A DNA stretch of 64,000 bases from Huiozyma naganishii CBS 8797 (Eukaryota; Ascomycota; Saccharomycetes; Saccharomycetales; Saccharomycetaceae): the NCBI RefSeq assembly GCF_000348985.1, contig NC_035927.1, positions 496,001 through 560,000 on the forward strand, written 5' to 3'. Shown piece after piece: positions 40,483 to 51,203 of the stretch. Position 1 is the stretch's first letter, and the number at the start of each line of letters is the position of its first letter. The position numbers were made by a program, and so were the translations under genes. Under the pieces are notes generated by a model, which was not told the DNA's origin, did not search any database, and saw only the letters and a program-made list of their open reading frames with translations.

Positions 40483-42723
40483 ATGAGTAACACACAGAAG
40501 AAGGTCGGCAGTGATGCTGGTAGTCACGATGAACGCTCGAAGAAACGCAGAAGGAAAGAGGTTAGGAACTGTCTCTTTTGCAGGAAAAGGAAACTGAAAT
40601 GTGATCGTGCAAAACCTAAATGTTCACAATGTAGAAATAGAAACTTACCCACTTGTCTCTATACAAATAGATTTAATTTCGATATTTCAGATTCAATGAC
40701 AGAAATCTTTCAAGATACTCCAAACGTGGACTTGCTGAAAAAAATATCAACATTGGAGGATAGAGTGAAAGAACTCGAACAAATTACAAATGCGGATGAA
40801 AACCACGAAAGTAAAAGTCGTGGTAGTGACAGTTCAGTGGGGCGTAAGAAAAATCCATTGCTCTATTTGAGAAGTTCACGATGGATAAATGAACAACATT
40901 TCATCTTTGGACCCACATCATGGAAAACTATGCTATCGTTAGAAAATGAGAAATTTCAACTAGAATTCATAAGCCTTTGGGATATGTTTAAACCACAACC
41001 AACGAAGGGTACGGAATCGTCCACAGAAACAGTAGCATCTACAACGGAAAAGGGGGTATCTATTGGTGGGGATATAATGAACAGGAAAATTTTTCTAAAT
41101 ACCGTATGCGAAGAGTTACCGGACTATAAAACGATTGAAACTTGTCTACGAAATTTTTTCTCTGGACCTTTACACGAGTTGCTCTACTGTTTAGACGAAA
41201 AGAAGACCATGAGGGATTTTAGAAAATGTTTTTTCAAAGATCCACACCCCGTGGACCCTAAACACGTCAAGATAATCGGTATTGTGCCGGATGATTCCTT
41301 GGCGGCCAATTACTACAAAATCGGGATCATTCTTTTGATTGTCGGCCTTGTATTGTTCAATAAAGGTTTGCCCAGACCGATCAAGTATTTCTTCCACATC
41401 ATTGGATCCCTCACGAAGGATAACCACAATTTCACTGAGAGACCACAGTTTCTACTGTTAAGGTGCTTTAACAAGATATGCAATTCACAGTACAGTTGCT
41501 GGGATGGTTCACAAGTACGAGATCTCATGGCAGAACTTTCACACAGTTGCTTTTCGATAGGTTTGGATAACGTGGATAAATGGTTCAAGAGTAAAGAAAA
41601 TATTGTCGGGCATATCGACCCTCTGAGAAACACTTTTATCTGGACACTCTACACAGACACGGTAATATCCTTCGACTTGGGGAAACCCTTGTTTGTATCG
41701 AACGAGTTCTTCGATATGACTCTTTTCTTGGAGAACGGTAATAAATTCACTGAACTGAAATACAACTCTAACTCAAACAAAAAGGCTGATTTAATAGAAA
41801 TGTACATCTTGGTTGGGAGGGAAGCGTTAACACGACTTAATAGTGCTACGGTGACCTGCTCTTCAAACCTTAAATTGGAGGATATGAACAGTTATATCAA
41901 CAAGTTGAAGGAATCGATTCATAAGAATTTCCCAACAATGGGGTTGTACACCAAAATGGGGTCCAAATTTTTCGTGGACCCGTTCGAAATAATTGTACTG
42001 GCCCCGACATTGGGGATGATTCTAAATTTTGAGAACATAAAGAGAAGCTATTTCGGAGACGTATCTATAAAGACAAAAAACAGTTTGGTAAAAGCTGGGC
42101 TTTTGTCTCTGTCCCTCTGTGTTAACACTATACTGTCCATGTATGATATGGACAGGAGAACTTACCGAGACATAATTGAACATGCAAAGTATCTGTCGCC
42201 GTACTTGAACTTGTCACTCGCTTTGATCAACCCATTATTTATACGGAGTTTGTCCGAAATGTATGGGCTCTTCTTTGCAAGGTTGACCATGTTGGAAAAG
42301 GGTTATCTGGTGACGTCCGTCGACGTACGTGGTCCGCCGATATCACTCGATGACCTTGAAATTACAGAGCGTCAATACTACAGTTTTATTGAAGTCATTA
42401 CACAGTTCCGTGACCTGATGAATCAGTTGTACGACAAGGATTTATCCCCACTTCACAGGATGATGCAGACTTCGTATCCGTTCCTTTCTGTACTTGCCTT
42501 AGAGCGCGTTGGGCGGCACCTATTCCTCAAGGGATTAGAGTCGCGGAACACGATCGAAGTGAACTGGCATGACCAGGGGATCAACCTCGATGATGCAACC
42601 AGCGAGATTCTCCGGTCGTTTACAAATGAGGTCTGGAACGACTACATATCCAAATCGCAAAATATGTGGGCCATGAAACCAGACGATTTTCTGTCGGATC
42701 TCTCGAGAGATGCAGAGAAATAG
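40483..42723 (+). CDS. Zn2Cys6 transcription factor of the PDR8/YRM1/YRR1 family
   Basis: The 746-residue product has an N-terminal fungal zinc cluster (C30, C33, C40, C47, C50, C58; CX2CX6CX6CX2CX7C) preceded by a basic KKRRRKEVRN stretch, and a short coiled-coil dimer segment at about residues 83-100. Residues following it (RSSRWINEQHFIFGPTSWKTM) carry the FGPTS feature seen in Pdr8, Yrm1 and Yrr1, which regulate multidrug transporters such as Snq2 and Yor1. Position next to SEC22 fits PDR8 (YLR266C) or its duplicate YRM1. It is transcribed toward SEC22, the opposite of S. cerevisiae PDR8. Confidence 0.85.
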   Translation: MSNTQKKVGSDAGSHDERSKKRRRKEVRNCLFCRKRKLKCDRAKPKCSQCRNRNLPTCLYTNRFNFDISDSMTEIFQDTPNVDLLKKISTLEDRVKELEQITNADENHESKSRGSDSSVGRKKNPLLYLRSSRWINEQHFIFGPTSWKTMLSLENEKFQLEFISLWDMFKPQPTKGTESSTETVASTTEKGVSIGGDIMNRKIFLNTVCEELPDYKTIETCLRNFFSGPLHELLYCLDEKKTMRDFRKCFFKDPHPVDPKHVKIIGIVPDDSLAANYYKIGIILLIVGLVLFNKGLPRPIKYFFHIIGSLTKDNHNFTERPQFLLLRCFNKICNSQYSCWDGSQVRDLMAELSHSCFSIGLDNVDKWFKSKENIVGHIDPLRNTFIWTLYTDTVISFDLGKPLFVSNEFFDMTLFLENGNKFTELKYNSNSNKKADLIEMYILVGREALTRLNSATVTCSSNLKLEDMNSYINKLKESIHKNFPTMGLYTKMGSKFFVDPFEIIVLAPTLGMILNFENIKRSYFGDVSIKTKNSLVKAGLLSLSLCVNTILSMYDMDRRTYRDIIEHAKYLSPYLNLSLALINPLFIRSLSEMYGLFFARLTMLEKGYLVTSVDVRGPPISLDDLEITERQYYSFIEVITQFRDLMNQLYDKDLSPLHRMMQTSYPFLSVLALERVGRHLFLKGLESRNTIEVNWHDQGINLDDATSEILRSFTNEVWNDYISKSQNMWAMKPDDFLSDLSRDAEK

Positions 42724-43165
42724 TGGAAATGAAAAGTATTGAGTTTGAGGCAAACAGTGGCCGTCTCTACGATTGAGTGTCTGCTTTAGATGATATCTGT
42801 ATATTTGAATTTCCTTTCTTCACCTTTCCCTTCTTTTCTCGGCGAAGTTCTATTATTCTCTTTGAATTTTAGAAAATTTGGCGTTCTTTTCATTTTTCTT
42901 TCAATGACTTTTTGGTTGAGGCGTCGTGAGAAGTGCAACGTCTCAGAGGAAGAGCGATAGGTAGGAGAAGATACCACTACACGTGTATACGCGCATATAT
43001 TTCATAGGAAATCCGAGACTATTGGGTTTGCGTATTTGTGATTGTTTGTTCTGTTTTGGAAGTTTATAGACACCAGACTTGGGGCATTTTTAGTTGAACT
43101 TGTAACTAAACGAAGCATTAAAAGGCAAGAGAGAAAAGCAACAGCAGCAAGTTTATCCCACAGCA
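42724..43165. other. SEC22 upstream region
   Basis: A 442-bp gap containing the end of the zinc-cluster gene transcript and the SEC22 promoter. No other gene is recognised. Confidence 0.45.
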
Positions 43166-43810
43166 ATGATCAAGTCTACACTAATCTATAGAGATGATGC
43201 GTTGCCTCTGTGCACCTCGGTTGATGATGACAACGATGCACAACTGAATGAGCAGAAAAAATACATCAAGATTCTTCTGTCCCGGATGACCCCGCAATCT
43301 GCCACGGAGGCCACCTTGGAGAGTGGGTCTTTTGAGATCAGTTACATAAAACGGGACGTTGTGTTATATTTTGTCATCTGCGAGAGAGGGTACCCGAGAA
43401 ACCTGTCATTCTCGTACCTGGGAGACATATCGGAGGAGTTCCAACACTCGTACGCGAACGAATACAACAAGCCGAACGTTAGACCGTATGCATTTGTCAG
43501 TTTTGACACATTTCTTCAGAAGACGAAACGGGCGTACAGCGACAAGAAAGTGCAGGATAACTTGGACCAGTTGAACCAGGAACTGCACGGTGTCAAGCAA
43601 ATCATGTCCAAGAACATCGAAGACCTGTTGTACCGTGGAGACTCGCTGGACAAAATGAGCGACATGAGTGCGTCTCTCAGAGAATCATCCAAGAAGTACA
43701 GGAAGTCCGCGCAGAAGATAAATTTCGACCTGCTCATCAGCCAGTACGCCCCGATTGTTATTGTGTCCCTGTTCTTCGTGTTCTTGTTCTGGTGGGTATT
43801 TCTAAGATAG
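43166..43810 (+). CDS. SEC22: R-SNARE Sec22
   Basis: The 214-residue product has the same length as S. cerevisiae Sec22, the R-SNARE that works in ER-Golgi transport in both directions. An N-terminal longin domain (about 1-125), a SNARE helix (about 130-188; DQLNQELHGVKQIMSKNIEDLL, with the central Arg in LLYRGDSLD) and a single C-terminal membrane anchor (about 193-213) are all visible. The ATG at 43166 gives the expected start. It is followed in tandem by DCS1, as in YLR268W-YLR270W. Confidence 0.97.
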   Translation: MIKSTLIYRDDALPLCTSVDDDNDAQLNEQKKYIKILLSRMTPQSATEATLESGSFEISYIKRDVVLYFVICERGYPRNLSFSYLGDISEEFQHSYANEYNKPNVRPYAFVSFDTFLQKTKRAYSDKKVQDNLDQLNQELHGVKQIMSKNIEDLLYRGDSLDKMSDMSASLRESSKKYRKSAQKINFDLLISQYAPIVIVSLFFVFLFWWVFLR

Positions 43811-45328
<1,518 letters not shown>

Positions 45329-46214
45329 TTAGGGAGGGAAGCGCTGGCTTATTAGATGAGAGAACGTTCTTTTATATTTTATCATATCTACTTACATCAA
45401 ACGGTTTTTTTTAATAGTGTAAATGTGACAAAAACGATAACTTTTTGTAAGAGCTAAAGTCGGTTGTGAGTAATTAAAGTGTGTAAGGACTCTGATATTG
45501 TGTATTTACGCCGTAAAGGTAAGAATTTAGTTATATCAGTTGTACTTGCTTGTCTAAGACTGGTTTCTTAGTTGGGTCCTGGATTTAGAGACGGTCTTGA
45601 AAGATGTCGGTTCAGATCCTTCGGTTTTATATATGTTCCGGATAACGGGCCATCCGCATGTCTCGAGTTCGTATACTCACATGTCGGGTTTATAATAGTT
45701 AACAGTACTGTATTAGATAGGGTAACGGGTCATGATTCCATTCCCAAAGGGAGTTCCCAATTTATCCTTACACTTTTGTGAGGATAGAAACGTGATTCTG
45801 TCCTTGTAATAAATTCGTGACCCATTACTATACAAAACACCATACTATAAGCCATTCTAGCACTGCCATATGGAATGTACCTTTGGACAAGAAAATACCA
45901 CATTATCTTCACAATAAACTTGCAAAATATCTACTTCTACAATTTTTAATACCATCTCTAAAAGCTAAATCTTGGAACTAGAAATGCTTATATAAGCAAT
46001 CACGCCTGAAACAAGTTTTGTAACTACCGACAAGGCGCAATATTATGGTGTCCTTACACAGGACACAACCCAAATCTCACAAATCCTTTATTTAAAATAA
46101 AAAAATGTGTAAAGAAAAACAGAACTTTAATAGCTGAAAGTTTCCTTAATGTAGGCACACGACGCAGTACTAACATTCTAAAAGACGATTTGCTGTGAGT
46201 ATAACACTGCAGTC
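45329..46214. other. 886-bp intergenic region with a nested hairpin
   Basis: No open frame here resembles a known protein. Near 45722-45834 there is a nested stem-loop: GTAACGGGTCAT (45722-45733) pairs imperfectly with GTGACCCATTAC (45817-45828), and inside it TATCCT with AGGATA around a CAC/GTG tip. An ACA trinucleotide lies three bases beyond the outer arm (45832-45834). This is reminiscent of the 3' half of an H/ACA snoRNA but is not identified. Confidence 0.4.
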
Positions 46215-46992
46215 ATGTCAGAAACACACCCAAGGAGTAAGAAGAGAACGGATATACTCATTCCGTCAGACAGTGACGCAATAAATAGAGATTCAAAAGT
46301 GCAGAGGAATATAAAAAAGAAAGGTCTCGAAGCCCGTAGACCTGTCCATGGACAATGAACTCATCGAGGAGATGGAACGGGAACAGCAACTGTTAGACAG
46401 ATTCAAGAAGTCTGAGGGTCAAAGCGAACTGGAAAACCTCATGCCTAAAGGATACAGAATGCTGCAGAAAATGGGATATGAGCCCAGGGAAGAAAGTACC
46501 AAAGAAGTACACGATCAAGAGGAAAAGCAAGCAGAGTACAGGAAGCATATTTCAGAGTCTTCCAGGCAAAAGTCCCTAGAAAAAACCTTGCATAATATGC
46601 AGAAAATAGCCTTCGCCATGGCCGGTGACGATGAAATATATACACCAGGTGAAGACCCAAGAGATTTTAACGTACTTTGGAGGGGGTATATCAAAGTACT
46701 GAATGACGCGGCCAAAGAACCCGCTGGTAAATCAGCCCCGAAGCAAAAAGCCGTCTTGGAACAATCCGACTCTGAACTAGACGAGGATCAAGAAGGGGGC
46801 ACCATCAAAGATTTACGAGAGGATCCTGAGTTGGAAATATTTGACGAGATGACCACCTCAGAGAAGATATCAAAACTTAACGTTTTTTTAAGGGCGGAAG
46901 TTTACTACTGTTATTACTGTGGAATAAGGTACAAAGACGAAGAGGACTTTTACGAGCATTGTCCTGGCATAAATAAAGAGGACCACGAATGA
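46215..46992 (+). CDS. CMG1: CMG1/GPATCH11-type protein with apparent frameshift
   Basis: The main frame (from ATG 46348) gives 214 residues, including a G-patch-like segment near its start (MPKGYRMLQKMGYEP) and a C-terminal DUF4187 zinc motif (YYCYYCGIRYKDEEDFYEHCPG) as in GPATCH11 and S. cerevisiae YLR271W. That start looks truncated against the 274-residue S. cerevisiae protein. An upstream frame from ATG 46215 encodes a plausible N-terminus (SKKRTDILIPSDSD). It would join the main frame if one A were removed from the A6 run at 46313-46318, giving 258 residues. A homopolymer sequencing error or a recent frameshift is likely. The position next to DCS1 matches YLR270W-YLR271W. Confidence 0.82.
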
Positions 46993-47176
46993 CCCCATGC
47001 ACATATTACACTCGGAGGTATATACTTTTATATAAACCAGAGCGTATAAATCACAACACATCTTGGCATTAAACTACAGGACAGATTACTTTTTTCAAAT
47101 ATTTTATATTTCGCAACAGTGGCCTTTTCAATCAGAGCTGAAGAAAAAGTTTACACCACCAGCTCTTATGTGAATA

Positions 47177-50041
47177 ATGTCAGAAAAGGTTGAAGAGGGT
47201 CCAACCAACTTTGCACCATCCCCAGACTTCCAATGGCTGTGTGATGAGCTGTTTGTCAAATTTGATCTGGTTGCTACGCAGGACAGAAGGATAAATTTGA
47301 AGCCAATTACTGTACGCTACTACGAAGTCGTCAGCAATTTTGTTCAGTTGTGGAGAAAGACGGTTGGAAACAACTTCTACCCAGTTTTGATATTAGCATT
47401 GCCATACCGGGATCGTCGTACCTACAATATCAAGGATGTCACACTGATCAAGGCTATATGTTTATATTTGGATTTACCAAAAAGGTCCTCCACAGAGAAA
47501 AAGCTGCTAAACTGGAAGCAGAGGGCCTCTAGAAATGAGCGCTTATCATCATTTTGTGTTGCAGAGATTCGGAAAAGGAAAAGTGGGCCTGATCCAAGCA
47601 AGAGACAGGCAATTACCCTAGATAAACTAAATTCGATACTGGATGACTTGGCAAACGGGAAAAGCTCCAGGGGACAAGGATCACGTACTCTAGCTGACTC
47701 TTCCCATTTTAAGTTTTGTTTAGAAAACATGTCTTTCATTGAGCTCAAGTACTTCTTTGATATCCTTCTAAAGGTTAGAATTATTGGTGGTCATGAACAC
47801 AAGTTGCTGAATGCATGGCATCCCGACGCAGTTGACTATTTCAGTGTGGTGTCTGATCTCAGCTCTGTAACCAAAAAGCTGTATGAACCGTCAGTGAGAC
47901 TTAGGAATGAAGATCTCACCCTCAAAATCGGCAGTGCATTTGCTCCTCACTTAGCTAAGAGGCTGAACATCTCCTACGAAAAGATACTGAAGAAGTTAGG
48001 TTCAGATTTTTCCATAGAGGAGAAAATGGATGGCGAAAGGATACAAATACATTATATGGATTACGGCAATGAGATAAAATTTCTGAGCAGAAGGGGCACA
48101 GACTACACGTATCTCTATGGAGGAGATACCTCCACAGGAACTATTGCCTGTTATTTAAAATTGAACGAAAACGTCAAAGAGTGTATACTAGATGGGGAAA
48201 TGGTGACCTATGATCAAGAGAAGCAAATGATTCTCCCTTTTGGACTTGTTAAAAGTAGTGCCAAAAATTTTCTGTCTAAAGAGAGCATTTCGAATGGCTC
48301 ATACCACCCTTTGTTCATGGCCTTTGATTTGGTTTACCTAAACGGGACATCCTTGGTCGATTTACCGTTGTATCAACGGAAGGATTACCTGTCCAAAATA
48401 CTCACAAAATGCAATGGTTTTGTTGATATAGTATCGTTTGCAAGATGCAACAACCTCGAGAGCATAACCAAATCCCTAGCTGCTGCCATTTCTGTGGGGT
48501 CGGAAGGGATTATTCTGAAAAAGCTCAACTCCAGGTATATGGTAGCTAGTCGAAATGACAGCTGGATCAAGATCAAACCGCAATATCTTAAACAATTCGG
48601 AGAAAATATGGATTTGATAATAATCGGGAGAGATCCCGGTAAGAAGGATGCATTCATGTGCGCGCTAGGAGTCACTATAGACGATCCGCAGCCGAGGGTA
48701 TTACAACAAGAAGAGAATGTCAATCTAGATTTAGACACTGAAGACTCGGAACCCGAAACCCCCAAAGCATCCCGGATTGTGAAATTTGTGTCATTTTGCA
48801 CTATCGCTAACGGTATATCAAATGCCGAGTTTAAAGAAATCGACCAAAAAACACGAGGTTTATGGCGAAGGTTTGATCAAGTAAAACCTCCTTCAGAATA
48901 TCTTCAGTTTGGAACCAAAAAACCAGTCGAGTGGATAGACCCCAAAGAGTCATTAGTATTGGAAGTCAAATCAAGATCTTTGGATAATACCGAATCTAAC
49001 GTAAAAAAATACAGAGCCGGAGTAACGCTGTTTGGGGGCTACTGTAGAGCAGTACGTTACGACAAGGACTGGACCACATGTTATACAGTTTCTGAATTTG
49101 AAAGAGATCGGCAGTACAAACTACCGAAAGTAAATGCAGGCGAAAGCATCACCACCTCGAACAAAGGCAGAAAGAAAAGAAACACAACTTCTATTCTTGG
49201 AGTAATTTCACCGAGAAAAAAGAGAACACCGGAGGGTGAACATTCAGATATATTTCAAAACCTCCACTTTTGCGTTCTATCGGATTATCTGGATCCGTAT
49301 ACCGGTAACCGAATAGACAGAAACACACTTACACAACTTATAATTGATTATGGTGGAAAGGTGATATATAATGTCTTGGCGAAGGAGGGCGAAGAGGGGA
49401 TGTTGCGGATTATATGTGATGGTTTCAATATGGAATGTAACGCTTTGATCAAGAGAGGATATGATATATTAAGCCCCAGTTGGGTGCTGGACTGCATTGA
49501 AAGTGCAAGACTACTCAAACTAGAGCGAAACCATTGCTTCAACGTTTCCAAAGAACTAATGGAACTAAGTTCCACTCGGGTTGATGAATATGATGATAGT
49601 TTCGAGAACGAAATTAGCACCACTAGGCTAGACAGGTTGATAGATGTTCATCTCCATAATATGCCGTCAGGGTCCTTTTCCGGCGAAAACTTGGATTTCG
49701 AATTGAGAGGACTACCACCTCTTTTATTTTTTGATCGCTCGGTATTTATTGCTGAGACGAAGCTGTCGGACAGAATATACGCTAAGATATCATCAGAGAC
49801 TAAATTGTTTGGAGGACAAGTGACCCACACTATAGAGGATTGTAACTTAATAATCATACCCAACACTGATGACGAGGACAAAATACAAGTATTGCAGAAA
49901 ATTCGTGGCAAACTGGCCAGTATGATACAGAAGTTGAATTCAACAGAGCGTATTCCCCCCATTGTGTCTGAGGAATGGCTCTATCAGTCGATAAAAGAAA
50001 ATATTCAAGTCCCAGAGGAAAATTATTCGGTGCTCTCTTAA
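47177..50041 (+). CDS. DNL4: DNA ligase IV
   Basis: The 954-residue product matches Dnl4 (944 residues), the ATP-dependent ligase of non-homologous end joining, which works with Lif1 and Nej1. The nucleotidyl-lysine motif EEKMDGERIQI places the adenylated Lys at 283 (282 in S. cerevisiae). Other ligase motifs are visible (KFLSRRGTDYT, ILDGEMVTYD, SEGIILKKLNSRY, WIKIKPQY). Two BRCT domains follow at about 696-790 and 844-953, the module that grips Lif1. The start at 47177 fits. It is convergent with UTP23, as in YOR005C-YOR004W. Confidence 0.97.
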   Translation: MSEKVEEGPTNFAPSPDFQWLCDELFVKFDLVATQDRRINLKPITVRYYEVVSNFVQLWRKTVGNNFYPVLILALPYRDRRTYNIKDVTLIKAICLYLDLPKRSSTEKKLLNWKQRASRNERLSSFCVAEIRKRKSGPDPSKRQAITLDKLNSILDDLANGKSSRGQGSRTLADSSHFKFCLENMSFIELKYFFDILLKVRIIGGHEHKLLNAWHPDAVDYFSVVSDLSSVTKKLYEPSVRLRNEDLTLKIGSAFAPHLAKRLNISYEKILKKLGSDFSIEEKMDGERIQIHYMDYGNEIKFLSRRGTDYTYLYGGDTSTGTIACYLKLNENVKECILDGEMVTYDQEKQMILPFGLVKSSAKNFLSKESISNGSYHPLFMAFDLVYLNGTSLVDLPLYQRKDYLSKILTKCNGFVDIVSFARCNNLESITKSLAAAISVGSEGIILKKLNSRYMVASRNDSWIKIKPQYLKQFGENMDLIIIGRDPGKKDAFMCALGVTIDDPQPRVLQQEENVNLDLDTEDSEPETPKASRIVKFVSFCTIANGISNAEFKEIDQKTRGLWRRFDQVKPPSEYLQFGTKKPVEWIDPKESLVLEVKSRSLDNTESNVKKYRAGVTLFGGYCRAVRYDKDWTTCYTVSEFERDRQYKLPKVNAGESITTSNKGRKKRNTTSILGVISPRKKRTPEGEHSDIFQNLHFCVLSDYLDPYTGNRIDRNTLTQLIIDYGGKVIYNVLAKEGEEGMLRIICDGFNMECNALIKRGYDILSPSWVLDCIESARLLKLERNHCFNVSKELMELSSTRVDEYDDSFENEISTTRLDRLIDVHLHNMPSGSFSGENLDFELRGLPPLLFFDRSVFIAETKLSDRIYAKISSETKLFGGQVTHTIEDCNLIIIPNTDDEDKIQVLQKIRGKLASMIQKLNSTERIPPIVSEEWLYQSIKENIQVPEENYSVLS

Positions 50042-50146
50042 ATGCTATGTCGATACGATGATATTATATATAGATGTTTGTCGCCCTCTTAGAATGCGCG
50101 TTTTTATTTTCTCTGGTAGGATATGACCATGTCTTATAATAACACT

Positions 50147-50956
50147 CTATGCATCACTCTCATCCTGTTTTTGACTTTCCCCGTGGCTATCAGAAGGTTC
50201 CTTTTTTGCTTTATGTCTTCTTTTCCTCTTCTTCTTGTCTGTGGAGTCATCCTCATTGTCTTTCTTGGTTCCAACATTCTTCTGCTCACTGTTTCCATCC
50301 TTTTTCTTTTTTTTCATGCTTAATGGGTTTGGTTGTTTTGGACCCAATTTTCTCTTCTTGGGTTTTGCTTCTGGAGCTTCCTTTCCTTTGTCTTCCACCT
50401 TTTCTGTTTCGGCAGCTTTAATACCAGCAGCTTTAGCATCATTCAAACCGCTGAACAATTTCTGCTGTTCCATTCTTTTACTAATTCTTGCACTTGCGTC
50501 ACTTAATGGTTCCATGATCATTACTGCTCTAGAAACGTGTATTAAAGGTACACCTGGAACACGTCTAAGCTTTCTTCTTAAATCAATATTTTGACACGCC
50601 ACAATGTATCTATGCTTGTTTTCCCCCTTGATGTCGACCACACTTTCAATGCATTCAAAAGGTGATTTTGGATCTTTTGGAGGATGGTTACAACGCCGTC
50701 TCTCATACCTTTTCGCCATGTCAATGGCTTGTCGATTGTTGGTAGCATAGAGTGCTTGCATACAGCATTGTGTAATCATCAGTTTCACCTCAGCTTGCAC
50801 CGTACGTTGTAGTGCTTTATACAGATCAAATTTGGATTCTGTAGCTTGCAAAACAATCTCATCATCCAAAATAACTTGGTAAGGTTCTCTGAACCTAAAC
50901 GTGTGATTGTAGACAAGCAGCTGCTTCCTATACGATTTAGCTCTCTTTTGACGCAT
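50147..50956 (-). CDS. UTP23: SSU processome protein Utp23
   Basis: The 269-residue product matches Utp23 (254 residues), a PIN-domain protein with zinc-finger cysteines that is needed for early 18S rRNA processing and release of snR30 from pre-ribosomes. The conserved start (MRQKRAKSYRKQL), MITQCCMQALYA, the CNHPPKDPKSPFEC zinc segment, and the HRYIVACQNIDLRRKLRRVPGVPLI stretch (positions about 118-142) are clear. The C-terminus is a long lysine-rich tail. PAC and RRPE motifs sit 71-90 bp upstream, in line with the ribosome biogenesis regulon. Confidence 0.95.
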   Translation of the reverse strand: MRQKRAKSYRKQLLVYNHTFRFREPYQVILDDEIVLQATESKFDLYKALQRTVQAEVKLMITQCCMQALYATNNRQAIDMAKRYERRRCNHPPKDPKSPFECIESVVDIKGENKHRYIVACQNIDLRRKLRRVPGVPLIHVSRAVMIMEPLSDASARISKRMEQQKLFSGLNDAKAAGIKAAETEKVEDKGKEAPEAKPKKRKLGPKQPNPLSMKKKKKDGNSEQKNVGTKKDNEDDSTDKKKRKRRHKAKKEPSDSHGESQKQDESDA

Positions 50957-51026
50957 CCTAATTGCTTACTGATATACTAGGTATACCTTCTAAGTCACAC
51001 TACGGCTTCATGGCTAAGGAAGAGAG

Positions 51027-51034
51027 CTCATCGC
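51027..51034 (-). promoter_or_regulatory. PAC motif upstream of UTP23
   Basis: The complement reads GCGATGAG, the PAC core found upstream of ribosome biogenesis genes and bound by Dot6/Tod6. It is 71 bp upstream of the UTP23 start and just beside an RRPE-like element. Confidence 0.8.
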
Positions 51035-51037
51035 ATT

Positions 51038-51046
51038 AAAAATTTT
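51038..51046. promoter_or_regulatory. RRPE-like motif upstream of UTP23
   Basis: AAAAATTTT matches the RRPE core (bound by Stb3) and lies next to the PAC motif, the usual pairing in ribosome biogenesis promoters. Confidence 0.7.
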
Positions 51047-51203
51047 CAAATACAAATACTAAAAAAATTTGTATCTTGAAGTGAAAGTGAAAGGATAGTG
51101 AAACTACTGTATTGAGAAGGCCGCCGAGAGGAGTGTGGAGGCTCAAAGTAGTGACAATCACATATTTAGTAGATGGGTAGATAGATATATGATTTATATC
51201 GCA

